Below, piece by piece: positions 45,026-55,904 of a stretch of 64,000 bases of DNA. The notes beneath the pieces are model-generated. The model was not told the origin of the DNA. It did no database searches and was given only the letters and a program-made list of their open reading frames with translations. The DNA is taken from contig CAMRHE010000076.1 in the NCBI GenBank assembly GCA_947044405.1, positions 6,368,001 to 6,432,000 on the forward strand, given 5' to 3'. Source of the stretch: Leptodactylus fallax (taxonomy: Eukaryota > Chordata > Amphibia > Anura > Leptodactylidae). Each line of letters begins with the position of its first letter. Position 1 is the first letter of the stretch. The position numbers were made by a program, and so were the translations under genes.

Positions 45026-45446
45026 TTAAAGGGGTCTTTCTAAATTACATACTTTAGCAAAAATATATATTTACCCATATCCCTGGGGAGATCATGTGAC
45101 CGCCCCAGGCACATTTTCTGATTATCTGGTGACATTTCGTTTCCCCGTTTCCAGAAATGGACCGTCACCAATACTACCCACCCCTACTCCATCATACTTA
45201 CTTGTCTTCCTGTCCAGACTTCCTTCTGCGGGGATGGCTCCTCCTCTTCTTTGATGTCTGTCGGTGCGTGCGCAGGCCATAGGAGCCCCCTATGTCTGGG
45301 CAGTAGAGATGGATTGCCGGCTGCAGCACAACAAAGAAATCACTCAAAATACTGCTAAAGGTATTTGGGTGCACTTATTAACCCATTAATAGCACTAAGA
45401 CCTTTTTTTAAAAAAAAGATTTTTTTTGTCCAGAAAACCCCTTTAA
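45026..45446. mobile_element. T2-type MITE, complete
   Basis: TTAA at 45026-45029 and 45443-45446 flank AGGGGTCTTTCTAAA on the left and TTTGTCCAGAAAACCCCTT on the right. 421 bp, no coding frame. The inside holds GGTGACATTTCGTTTCC and CCGTTTCCAGAAATGG. Confidence 0.75.
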
Positions 45447-45829
45447 TACAGTCCATGTAAGGGACAGGAGATGAGCAGAGGTCCATGTATGAGGACATCT
45501 CGGACACCTGAAATTAATTTCTACACTTACCTTGTGATAGCAATGGCAGAAATGCACAATATCCTTGGGGCTGGTGGGAAAAATCTGCAGTTCCCTCTAG
45601 TTTAGTCAGTGCAAATAGAATATACAGTATCGACCAAGTAAAGGACAGATAAAACATCCAAATCACGGAAATGTCTCAAGCTGACAGTTTATTCAGCTTT
45701 GCCGGAACAAAATGTGAGAAGCAATTTGCATTCATTGTATTTTATATGCAATAGAACAATATCAGAATTTATTTTCTGTTTTTTTAATGCCGAGTTTTTT
45801 AAAAATGACATTTAAATGGTAGTAGGGCA
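45447..45829. other. No recognisable gene
   Basis: Unassigned sequence, nothing coding. Confidence 0.35.
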
Positions 45830-46530
45830 TTCTCATTTCTGACTTTCTAAAAATGTGCAATTACACTGTCATCCTTAGCACTTCACGTTGGACACGGATT
45901 AATTATTAATGTGTATCCCTCAAAGAATGACTCGATCATGTCACAATTCTAGACAAATAAGGCTAATGCAAAATCATAAAATATTCAATTGACTACTGCT
46001 GAACTGACAGGAAATTAATTCTACGAACACTTTTGATATTACCAGAAAATGAGTTTGAAACTCACGCGGCTGAAATAAATGTGCTGGTAATTTGCTCAAG
46101 GGTACAACTCATCTTTCAGTAGGTTAGTGTCTTTTTCATAAATGCTACAAATACACAGTTTGCAGAAGAGAGGCTTAATATATATTATTTTAAGACAGTT
46201 CGTTACTTAGTAACAACATAAAATGAGAAATTTTTCTTTTTTTTTTCTTTTCAACTTTACAGTTGGAATTATTTTTTATTTGCAGTTCTCAAGCATTTTC
46301 GTCTGCGAGCTTTTATTTCAGAATGTTGGCATTGTAAAAGGAGATTATTTCTGTCTTGCAGGGAAATGATTTTTAATTATCACTGTAGTACGGCGTTTCC
46401 ATATGCGCTTGTTTTGAGAAATTCTGTGTTATAATTTTATTATTGCAATTATTTCCAGATAAATATTAATGATAAATCCAATCCATGATCTACGGGGTAA
46501 ATTTTCGGACACTTTAGATTCTGCACATTA
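45830..46530. other. Candidate conserved non-coding block
   Basis: 700 bp without repeat signatures, rich in motifs such as GGATTAATTATTAATG, GGAAATTAATTCTACG and AAATAAATGTGCTGG. It reads like other vertebrate gene-desert elements, but I cannot test conservation. Confidence 0.3.
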
Positions 46531-46561
46531 TGTAGGCCACACCTTAAAGGGAGCCGGTGAT

Positions 46562-47015
46562 TAGTGATGGGTGAACTTTGTAAGATTTGTTTCAAAATAT
46601 TTGCAAGGCTTGCACGCCAGTTCTGTTTCAGACTGAATTTGTGCAGTCCTAACCAAATGGACTTTTATTATATGCTCCGGTCTCTTCAACCCCTGGAGTA
46701 CTATAAGCGCATTTTCAGGGGTAGTGTGGTGAACACTGATACTCACCTTCCCTCACCTCTCTTGGGCACCCTCACAGCATTCGTTGTATGTTCCCTGACC
46801 TCTTAGTCTTCTTTGGGCCTCTTCTGGCCTTTACTGTGACATCACGGACCCCAGGGGACCATTCAGGCCTTTAATTGTGTCTCAGTGGTCACATAAGGTA
46901 TGCCAACATCATCATACTTTTGTCAAAGCATGGATGGTGAACCCCAAAAATCAGGAAATTTTTGAAAAATTTGTAACAAACCCATCTCATTACAGACCTA
47001 TGAAAAAATTGACTG
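46562..47015. mobile_element. hAT-like MITE, right end truncated
   Basis: Starts TAGTGATGGGTGAACTTTG, followed by the module GCTCCGGTCTCTTC...GGAGTACTATAA (46673-46706) and GATACTCACCTTCCCTCACC. The right end lacks the expected CATCACTA. It seems to sit just inside a T2-type start (TTAAAGGGAGCC at 46543-46554). Confidence 0.6.
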
Positions 47016-47515
47016 TGTAGGGATATATCCCTTTGACAAGGTCATTGACAATGTGTAGTTTTTAGTTTGTTCATAAATTCTTAAGAGGAATAACAGAGGA
47101 ACACCACAACACAGAGCTATAACAAAAATTATTAAATTATAAATTACAGGGATACAATTACTTACTCAGAAGTTGTGTGTGACGTTAAAATGTTTGTCCT
47201 TTCTAACAATATACTGTATAGCAGAGAATTGTGGTCTTCTTCTCACAATATCTAACATTATCTCAGCCTTCTACTCCCTCAGTGTCCTCCTCTCATTCAT
47301 ACAGCACCATGAGTGTCTAGTTAACATATAAATAACCATAAATTATACATATGTTCACCATTCAGTGTATGCAAAAGTCATTTTTTTGTTTTAACACATC
47401 TTTCCCCACACCTAAATCCATCCTCTCATGTAATAAATGTAAACGTGCGAATAGTTCCTACTTACAAATTGGGTAACTTTTCACCAATGTAAAAGAAAAC
47501 AACCAAGGTGCAACA
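47016..47515. other. No recognisable gene
   Basis: Unassigned AT-rich sequence without open frames of note. Confidence 0.4.
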
Positions 47516-47725
47516 GGGAGTTAGTGGCTGCCATACAGGCACTCATCGCCAACACCTTTAAGGGTCAGTTGTTGGTGCAGGAAGCCAATTTACCAATCCA
47601 TATATTTTTGGCATGTGGGAGGAACCAGAGTATCCTGGTGGAAAGATCAGATGTTGCCTGATTCGAAACCCAAGACCCCAGCGCTGCTGGGCAACAGTGC
47701 TAACCACTGAACCACCATGTGATCA
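47516..47725 (-). mobile_element. tRNA-derived SINE, variant tail
   Basis: On the minus strand: GGTTCAGTGGTTAGCA (box A), GGTTTCGAATC (box B), a shortened core with CTCCCACATGCC and a tail ending in GCCTGTATGGCAGCCACTAA. It matches 42437-42671 in both head and tail. TCCTGGTGGAAAG marks a core shortened relative to intact copies. Confidence 0.75.
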
Positions 47726-48314
47726 AGAGATAGTTGCAAAGAACCAATATTTTTTACATCACGGAAGGGGGATTATTATTTTTTAGCAAGGATAAATGTC
47801 ATATGTCCTGTCTTAAAGGTATTGTTCCCCAAAAACAACCCCTTAAAAAAAAACAAAAAACAATGCTAACCCATCTAGACATACACCGTCCGTGCCAGGA
47901 AAAGGCAACTTTACGTGACATACTGTATATTCAAATAAGTATATCCTGCATCAAGGAACCATTCTTTCGGAGCTGCTCTCTGACATATAAAGGGTGATCT
48001 CAAGTGGGGGCCCCGTAAAATTCCATATACCCTAATAAGGCTTATGGACAATAGTTCTTGTGGTGGGATAACCTCTTTAATGTTGACCAATAGCATTGTT
48101 TGTGAACAATCACCATTTATAATTGTGTCCATGTCTCTAGTCTACTAGTGCCACAAGGTGCTCCAAGAGTAGAGGAATGCCATCGAAATCACCATATACT
48201 GTACATAGTACAGTATTGTACATACAGTAGATACATGTATCATAGCTAAAAATTGGGTGATTCCATGACTTGGGCAAGAAGGATATTTTACAAATAAGCC
48301 TCATAGAGGGTATA
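47726..48314. other. No recognisable gene
   Basis: 47810-48085 has T2-like phrases (TCTTAAAGGTATTGTTCCCC, GATAACCTCTTTAATG) and is probably a decayed copy. Frames on both strands here have no motif. Confidence 0.35.
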
Positions 48315-48730
48315 TACAGTACAGACCAAAACTTTGGACACACCTTCTCATTCCAAGAGTTTTCTGTATTTTCATGACTATAAAAATTGTAGATTCACAC
48401 TGAAGGCATCAAAACTATGAATTAACACATGTGGAATTATATACTTAACAAAAAAGTGTAAAACAACTGAAAATATGTCTTATATTCTAGGTTCTTCAAA
48501 GTAGCCACCTTTTGCTTTGATTACTGCTTTGCACACTCTTGGCAGTCTCTTGATGAGCTTCAAGAGGTAGTCACCTGAAATGGTTTTCACTTCACAGGTG
48601 TGCCCTGTCAGGTTTAATAAGTGGGATTTCTTGCATTATAAATAGGGTTGGGACCATCAGTTGTGTTGTTCAGAAGTCAGGTGGATACACAGCTGATAGT
48701 CCTAATGAATAGAGTGTTAGAATTTGTATT

Positions 48731-50474
48731 ATGGCAAGAAAAAAGCAGCTAAGTAAAGAAAAACGAGTGGCCATCTGTGATGATGAGACCCTCAATTTAT
48801 GTATCTTTCTTGGACATGTATCATTCCTCATTCGTATCAGTCACATATCTGTAGGAGTGTAAAGCTGTGTTTACATTGGTGGTCAATTCGCTCCAATGGT
48901 TTTATGTGCATACCATGGAGAGAGGGCCTGTCTGGCCCGTCAGTGTGATATCCCAGATGTCCAAAGGGGGAGGGTGGGCTAATGACCTACAACTAACCCA
49001 GGCACCCATCTTTCCTTCTAACCAGCATAGATTCCTCTTTCCGTGAGGAGAGAGCTGACTGGGGGGGTGAAGGGTGGGGCTGGACAAGGGTCTTCACACT
49101 GGCTAGAGTGAGTTGGTGTTAGTCTTTGGGTGGAAGCTGGAAGAGATACAGCTAAGAGATGGCTGTGATCAGGAATCTTCCTGAGGTCTGGTATTATTTC
49201 TATATTTTATTTCCGTTTTTTTATGTGCCGTATCATTGCTCTTTTGCTTGTATGTTTATGCTTGATCATATTAATATGGTATATTTCTGTATATGCTATT
49301 AATCCATACCGACCCACTTGGGTTATTAAATATATAAAATTTATATCGCTCGTTTCGTTTTTATCCTATGACCCGGTCTACTCACGGTGTGTGAGTGGGA
49401 GGTTAAGAAAGAAGTTTGATCGCAGGCGTGCCAGGTGGCTGGGCGAGGCGATATTCTTCACACCATCATTACTTTAAGAAATGAAGGTCAGTCAGTCCGA
49501 AAAATTGGGAAAACTTTGAAAGTTTCCCCAAGTGCAGTGGCCAAAACCATCAAGCACTACAAAGAAACTGGCTCACATGAGGACCGCCCCAGGAAAGGAA
49601 GACCAAAAGTCACCTCTGCTGCGGAGGATAAGTTCATCCGAGTCACCAGCCTCAGAAATCACAGGTTAACAGCAGCTCAGATTAGAGACCAGGTCAATGC
49701 CACACAGAGTTCTAGCAGCAGATACATCTCTACAACAACTGTTAAGAGGAGACTGTGTGCAGCAGGCCTTCATGGTAAAATAGCTGCTAGGAAACCACTG
49801 CTAAGGACAGGCAACAAGCAGAAGAGACTTGTTTGGGCTAAAGAACACAAGGAATGGACATTAGACCTGTGGAAATCTGTGCTTTGGTCTGATGAGTCCA
49901 AATTTGAGATCTTTGGTTCCAACCACAGTGTCTTTGTGCGACGTAGAAAAGGTGAAAAGAATGGACTCTACATGCCTGGTTCCCACCGTGAAGCATGGAG
50001 GAGGAGGTGTGATGGTGTGGGGGTGCTTTGCTGGTGACACTGTTGGGGATTTATTCAAAATTGAAGGAATACTGAACCAGCATGGTTATCACAGCATCTT
50101 ACAGCGGCATACTATTCCATCAGGTTTGCGTTTAGTTGGACCATCATTTATTTTTCAACAAGACAATGACCCCAAACACCTCCAGACTGTGTAAGGGCTA
50201 TTTGACCAAAAAGGAGAGTGATGGGGTGCTACGCCAGATGACCTGGCCTCAACAGTCACCAGACCTGAACCCAATCGAGATGATTTGGGGTGAGCTGGAC
50301 CGCAGAGTGAAGGCAAAAGGGCCAACAAGTGCTAAGCATCTCTGGGAACTCCTTCAAGACTGTTGGAAGACCATTTCAGGTGACTACCTCTTGAAGCTCA
50401 TCAAGAGAATGCCAAGAGTGTGCAAAGCAGTAATCAAAGCAAAAGGTGGCTACTTTGAAGAACCTAGAATATAA
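48731..50474 (+). pseudogene. DD38E Tc1 transposase, interrupted
   Basis: The gene starts at ATG 48731 (MARKKQLSKEKRVAI) and is cut after 45 bases by the solo LTR. It resumes at 49468 with the helix-turn-helix region (TLRNEGQSVRKIGKTL, PSAVAKTIKHYKETG), a GRPK linker, and a second helix-turn-helix (TAAQIRDQVNATQ). The first catalytic Asp is in WSDESKFEIFG. A one-base insertion near 49950-49960 shifts the frame; the second Asp follows in FQQDNDPKH. A two-base deletion near 50176-50180 shifts it again, before the Glu in DLNPIEMIW. Allowing for the two missing bases, 38 residues separate the second Asp and the Glu, the spacing of the Intruder group rather than the usual 34. The end is TAA at 50472-50474. 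Three separate lesions make it non-functional. Confidence 0.92.
48776..49462. mobile_element. Solo LTR inside the transposase gene
   Basis: A 687-bp segment starting TGTGATGATGAGACC and ending ATATTCTTCACA, with TGTGA/TCACA inverted ends. It is flanked by exact 5-bp duplications CCATC (48771-48775 and 49463-49467). Removing it and one CCATC rejoins the transposase frame. No retroelement genes are present, so it is a solo LTR. A TATA-like stretch (TTAAATATATAAAATTTATA near 49326-49345) is a possible promoter on the + strand. The class is uncertain. It is not the same family as the LTR at 5759. The frame 49223-49477 is an artefact that crosses the LTR border. Confidence 0.9.
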
Positions 50475-50639
50475 GACATATTTTCAGTTGTTTCACACTT
50501 TTTTGTTAAGTATATAATTCCACATGTGTTAATTCATAGTTTTGATGCCTTCAGTGTGAATCTACAATTTTTATAGTCATGAAAATACAGAAAACTCTTG
50601 TAATGAGAAGGTGTGTCCAAAATTTTGGTCTGTACTGTA

Positions 50640-51635
50640 CATTAGGAATTTATAAATGCAGTCCATCTGGTAGGAACAGTATGGCGGGCCATCATTAAAG
50701 GTGAAATGGAGAATCTCTCTGGAGCCATGAGAATAGTTGGCATGCCGCTAAATTTACCATTAAAAGGATCAAGACTTGAGAGCTCCTACCTCAGACGACT
50801 CATTACTGGAGTGAATGTTATAGTTTTAGATTCCACATCAAGTCATAACTTCCCCATATTTTTCCAGCACTTTGTAAGAAGATATTGTGGAGAAAGGCAA
50901 ACATTCCAAATCACCAGCCGAAACCAAGACCCTCGTTTATTCCAACAACTTGTAGAATATCAGTTTAACATTCATGATCAAAATATATCAACATTATAAA
51001 TATCTTATTACATGATCACAAAAGCATATTTTTATTATACAGCAGTGGGTACTCAGTACCAATTACCTGATCCTATAGAACTAAAACTATGCGATTTTAA
51101 TAGAAAAACTCAACATTTAGAGACGTTTAGAAAAATTATTTTTAGAAGTTACAATTTCTATGAAATTGTTCATATTTCCTGTATGGAGATCAATGTAAGA
51201 ATGGGGCTGACTATTTGAGCACCAGACAAGAGCCTATGTCCCCTTAGTCAGACAGAAAGGTAGTATTTCTCAAATGCAAGTTATTAATCCACATAGGGGG
51301 GCTTAGAGCTCAGATTCAGTCTACATAAAAGCAATGACTTAAAGACCAGACTGGCCTAAAGCAAACCTTACTTGAGAGCAGGATATGATAGATGGAGAGA
51401 AGCTGAAGTCTATGATATATAGTCTTATATGATTTAGACCAGTATTTCTAAGTAAAAAGAAAAGTAAATTCTAACAGGACTCCTAGGAGAGACAGTCCTA
51501 CTTACCCAACCCAGACAGGATGATTGATGGGAAAAGCTGTCAATCACTGTGTGTGTGCGGGGGTAAGCAGGACTCTTACTGTCTTTCTAGGAGTCCTGGA
51601 ATAGGAACTCTTTTGTACAGAAACAAAACACAACA
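50640..51635. other. No recognisable gene
   Basis: Unassigned. Frames 50706-50999, 51012-51218 and 51520-51726 have no known domain. 51480-51610 contains an inverted pair around TCTAACAGGACTCCTAGGAG and CTAGGAGTCCTGG. Confidence 0.35.
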
Positions 51636-51972
51636 TCTCCAGAGTATAATAACAGGATGCCCCATGGAGGTGCAAGAAAATAAGCAGCTCATTTTCACAT
51701 TTAGTCACTTCCTCAGGCCTCTATAGCCACCTCCTGTCTTCTTTTTCTGCATCTTTTGTCCTTCTGTCCTATCCTAGCCTCCTGAGTGATGTCAGCGGTT
51801 ATGGGGCGCTGCTGAGACCTTTGATCAGGTCATATAGGTTGTGTCAACATAATTACATTTTGATGCAAGCGGGAAAGAAGACCAGACACAGCATCAGAGC
51901 CCCGGAGAAGTTTAGAAAGGTGAATTTGGTCTATTTATTATGTTTTCGTACCTCCCGATGCCTCCTCTAGAG
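51636..51972. mobile_element. hAT-like MITE fragment
   Basis: Begins inside the shared module (CTCCAGAGTATAATAACAGG) and carries ATTTAGTCACTTCCTCAGGCC and the AGGTGAATTTGG/CGTACCTCCC section. Both termini are missing. Confidence 0.5.
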
Positions 51973-51974
51973 CT

Positions 51975-52326
51975 TTAAAGCAGTTTTCTCATCTCAGGAT
52001 TTCAACTGTCCTCCTGTCTCCTCTCCTCTTCCTGGTCCTCAGCTCATTCTTGGACCAGGCTCCTGCTTGCTCTAAACTGAACAGTTATCTCTGGATTTAT
52101 ACACAAAGATAACAAAAACACTGCTAAGGAAACTTATCTAGCCCTCATCATGGCTGAACACTGAAAATGTGATTGAACCTAGGCAGCCAGCTGTTAACAA
52201 TGAATTGAGATATTTAGCTGTATCTGGAAAACAGAGCAAGATAGATAAAGCAAAGTATTGGGTTAAAGACTTTAGTTAGCTTCAGCTACAAATTTGAAAA
52301 TGATCCTTGAGATGGGATCCCTTTAA
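51975..52326. mobile_element. T2-type MITE, complete
   Basis: TTAA at 51975-51978 and 52323-52326. The ends AGCAGTTTTCTCATCTCAGGA and TCCTTGAGATGGGATCCCTT are inverted copies with mismatches. 352 bp, non-coding. Confidence 0.7.
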
Positions 52327-53199
52327 GGACTGCCATGAAACCAAATCAAGACAATATTGCAACAAGGTTACAAACAAGGTGTAACCGCATATAAACACAA
52401 ATATATGTCATTTCACAATGTCATTGTGCAAAACAATATTGTCTTGAAAAGCTAGTCGTTTCGTGATACACATATCTAAATAAAAGGAAGGACACATCTT
52501 TAGGTTTGGGACCTTTTGCAGAACCCCAAGTATCTCTAACATACTTGAGAAATGTGATTTTTCTACCACTTTTCAGAGCATGAATCACTGGCATAGGAGA
52601 AATAAACATCAGAAACCAAGATTAAACAATGAAGGACTTGTGCGGAAATCTCCTTCTAAAGACCTCAAAATAAGGAGCATGAATGTGAAGGAAAATGAAT
52701 ATATGTGTGTAAAAAGTTCAAACTATTTCAACAGAGCAGAGAAGTTATAATTTTATGTTTTAAAAGGTAGGTGGACTGGGCTTTACATTGCTGGTTAAGA
52801 AATGTGTTACATACAGTATATGGGATTGGACCAAAAAACATATTGCAAATGGGTGCCAGTGTGCTACATGATGCCAGTCAAAATGATATTGGGAGTCTTT
52901 GAGTAGTTCTATGATCATTATAAAAACTTTTCTGTGGGTTTATTAAGTGCCAGAACTCCTAGGTGAATTGGCCACATGCCTGTTTATACAGTGGTAAGAC
53001 ACTAATTTCTTACCTTATTTTGTGCCTCTAGTGGTGACATAATCACATTGCGCGTTATGTGAGTATTGAACATAAAATACTTGTCACTTATGTCATATTT
53101 ATAGCAGAGCTGTGGACTATTCATAGTCTTAAAGTCACTTGTTCCATCTGTACATTTCTCGGCAGTGTGTGCAATATCCCCTGTACATTTCATATAAAT
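52327..53199. other. No recognisable gene
   Basis: Unassigned AT-rich sequence; minus-strand frames (52421-52609, 53002-53193) lack motifs. Confidence 0.35.
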
Positions 53200-53700
53200 T
53201 ATATAGTATACGGCATTTAGTTTTCTCGCATTTCGACTGCCATTGTCATAACAGAAACAAAAAAGCTTTTAGTTCCTCTTTGTATCTTATTGTTGTTACA
53301 TATTATTTAAAGAAAATCATGTCCTTTGCCACGGTAGCCGGCCATTACGCCTCGCAGCTTTGTTTCGAAACAAGTAATCTTTAAATCATTGTTGACATTG
53401 AAATTAAATCAAACTTTCAAATAATGGACGGCAGTTTCCTGAAATAGACAGAAATCTCTCCCCAGCAGGAGGATCAGGTTACTTCCACCACAGTGCGTCA
53501 CCCTCTTACTGCGAAACCTTATTACCAGCATTCCAAACACTCTCGGCTCTTGTATACAGTAGCTCATACAGACTCATGTAAATTCAGATTTATCTTATTT
53601 GATACAACCTGCACTGCATTGACTGTCAGTGTATGGAAACTCCGGGTTATACTGCAGTATTTATTAAGGTCTGAAGTCAAATTTCATTAGAAACATCTAA
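53200..53700. other. Candidate conserved non-coding block
   Basis: Repeat-free with CCACGGTAGCCGGCCATTACG, TAATCTTTAAATCATTG and AATGGACGGCAG. The base mix and lack of repeats set it apart. Function untested. Confidence 0.27.
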
Positions 53701-53714
53701 ACATGGAAGAGTGA

Positions 53715-54480
53715 TAGCAGCAGAATCACACAAGGTCCATCTAGTCTGCCCATTTTATTATAGGATAGACAAGGATTTGTCCCGGCCATGTATTAATTCA
53801 CTTACTGTAGATTTCTAAAGTACATCTGTTGTAAGTTTGTTCCAAGCCTCAACTTTCCTTGAAGTAATGTCTCCCGACATTGCTTCTCATCTCCTCCCCA
53901 ACTAATTTCAGATTGTGCCCTCTTGTGTTCAGTTTTTTTGCACCTTGTTTATATCTGTAACATATTTCAGGTTTCAATCATGTCCTCCCTTTATAACTGC
54001 AGGTGGTGTCTCCAGAACGGGACACAGTATTCCAGCATATTATACTATACCACCAGCACTCTATACATAGGGATCACAATCTCTTTCTTCCAACTGGTTA
54101 TACCTCTAGCTATACAGCTACTTCCTTCCCCAACTATCTGGCTGCACTGTGCACTCATTCTGAGGCTGTCTGATATCAGGACCCCTAGATTCTTATCTTC
54201 TGAAGTCCCGGATAACATAGAACTTCCAATACAATAACTTCTTCCCAAGTGCATTATCTTACGTTTGGAAATGTTGAACTGCAGTTTCCATTGTTTGGAC
54301 CATTCATCCAGTAAACCTAGATCTTTTTCCATGTTAGAAACCCCCTGGGGTACACACTTTTGTTTAATTGGCAAACAGGTAAACCTTACCTACCAATCTT
54401 CTTCTATGTCACCGACAAAAATATTAAAAAGAGTAGGACAGAGACCGAGACAGTGGCATGGTAGATGTGAGTGCTGATGA
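53715..54480 (-). pseudogene. Non-LTR retrotransposon RT fragment
   Basis: Translated on the minus strand, 54374-54045 reads LGLLDEWSKQWKLQFNISK, KIMHLGR, then EDKNLGVLISDSLRMSAQCS and GITSWKKEIVIPMYR. This is the region just after the catalytic domain in reverse transcriptases of the CR1/Jockey/L2 group. Downstream (lower coordinates) YCVPFWRHH and further degraded pieces follow across stops and frame changes. The catalytic FADD-type motif is not present, so this is a short dead fragment of a LINE different from the L2 at 35549. Sequence up to 54480 includes further decayed pieces of the same repeat. Confidence 0.75.
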
Positions 54481-54602
54481 CCGAGCCTCCTCATCCTAAA
54501 ATTGGATGACACACTGATTAAGTCATTTTTAGCATTTTTGTTTTGCTTCCTTAAATCAAAGTGATTTCAGCCCTAAGTTCTTGTGTTCTCATCATTCTTA
54601 TC

Positions 54603-54878
54603 TTAAAGGGGTTGTACTGTTACAGACACTTATCCCCTATTCACAACATAGGGAATAAGTGTCACATTGCTGGGGATTGACTGCTGCGTCCCCCAGTGGT
54701 CAAGAGAACAGAAAAATGAAATTCCTCCTGCATCCTCCCTGCGAATGAAGTTCCAGTGTGCTTTCATGATCGGTACTCCATTCACTTCTATGGTGCTTCT
54801 GGGGCTAACGGAGCTTTAAGACCCCCAGTGATTTGATGCTTATCCCCTATCCTGTGGACAATGGCACAACCCCTTTAG
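54603..54878. mobile_element. T2-type MITE
   Basis: TTAA at 54603-54606 begins AGGGGTTGTACTG; the right end is GGCACAACCCCTTTAG, with the last TTAA changed to TTAG. CACTTATCCCCTATTC and GAATAAGTGTCA make an inverted pair inside. 276 bp. Confidence 0.8.
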
Positions 54879-54920
54879 TACATTTATAACTTAAAATACA
54901 ACTATTCCCAGTAGTTAGTG

Positions 54921-55274
54921 TTAAAAGGGTTTTCCATAGGATAGATCAATTGAAAATAAGTAGAGATTTGAAAACCCAGACCCCCCTCCCCCCCGATCAG
55001 ATGATTGAAGGATCACAGAAAACCAAGCACATTTGTATAGTTGCTGTGCTTGGTATTGCAGTTCAGCGCCATCCTATTTACTTGAATGGAATTGAGCTGT
55101 GAACAGGCCATGGGACCGATAAACATGATGCTCAAGCAGAAGTGATGCTCAGGGAATGACACTTCAAACACCTGATCTGTGGGGACTCCAGGTATCGGAT
55201 CCCATAGTATCTTGAAATAATGACCTATCCAAAGGATAGGCCATGAATTAACAAAGCCCAGAAAAGTCTTTTAA
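54921..55274. mobile_element. T2-type MITE
   Basis: TTAA at 54921-54924 and 55271-55274 flank AAGGGTTTTCCATAGG and CCCAGAAAAGTCTT. The pairs CCATAGGATAGATCAAT / AAAGGATAGGCCATGAATT and CCCGATCAG / CTGATCTGTGGGG show the usual folded layout. Closely related to 38300-38506. Confidence 0.8.
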
Positions 55275-55316
55275 TGAGTTTCATGACCCAATATTATAGT
55301 GGCTAGTCATTGGAAT

Positions 55317-55880
55317 CAGGGCCATTTTAATACATTGGTGGGCCCAGTGTAAAGGTTTCATAAATGCCCCCCCCATCACAACCCTTTAGAAATACCTGAC
55401 CTGCACAAATTATAATGCCCCACTAGTAATTACCACATGGTATAATGATCCTTAGTAGCTCTCATACAGTATAATTCTTCTTTAGTGGTCCCATACAATA
55501 CAGTGGCTTATCACACTCCCTGCAGAGGCATCAGACATTAACAGGCTTCTCCCAGTGACCCTCATACATTAACCTGTCCCACCCCACTGACCCCTCAGAC
55601 ATTATATTATAATGTCCCCTCCATTTTGTCCCCACAGTATAATGTCCCTTTTCCAGGTTGCCCCCACAATATAATGTCCCCTCAGTATAATGTTTGGCTC
55701 TTCAGGTTACTCTGTCCCCTTCTTCCACTTTCTCTCAAGTAATTACTTTACCTGTGAGAACAGAGAAGGAGGGGATGGAGCAACTTGGAGAGCTAAATGC
55801 TGCCTTGGATAACATGAACTCGTAGTCGTGACACTGCCGGAACCCTCAGGTCCATCAAAAGCATCCAGAGGACCAGGTAA
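55317..55880. mobile_element. Probable hAT-type element, decayed
   Basis: Starts CAGGGCCATTTTAATACATTGG, a form of terminus common in hAT elements. Inside, CATACAGTATAAT, CCCCACAGTATAATGTCCC and similar phrases repeat loosely, as in the 31936 element. The right end and target duplication are not identified. Confidence 0.45.
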
Positions 55881-55904
55881 GTAAAGGAATATTACCCAGA
55901 CAAC

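Larger units (their letters stand above)
48317..50637 (+). mobile_element. Tc1-like transposon, DD38E (Intruder type), split by LTR
   Basis: Flanked by TA at 48315-48316 and 50638-50639. Arms 48317-48584 and 50370-50637 are 268-bp inverted repeats with about four mismatches, beginning CAGTACAGACCAAAA. Without the solo LTR and one copy of its duplication the element is 1629 bp. The right arm reaches into the last 35 codons of the transposase, so the left arm carries an inverted copy of coding sequence. The element type is called from the catalytic spacing in its gene. Confidence 0.93.

Noticed and set aside
49223..49477. Open frame joining the LTR to the transposase
   Set aside because: It crosses the LTR border and reads the transposase in an unrelated frame at its end; an artefact of insertion.
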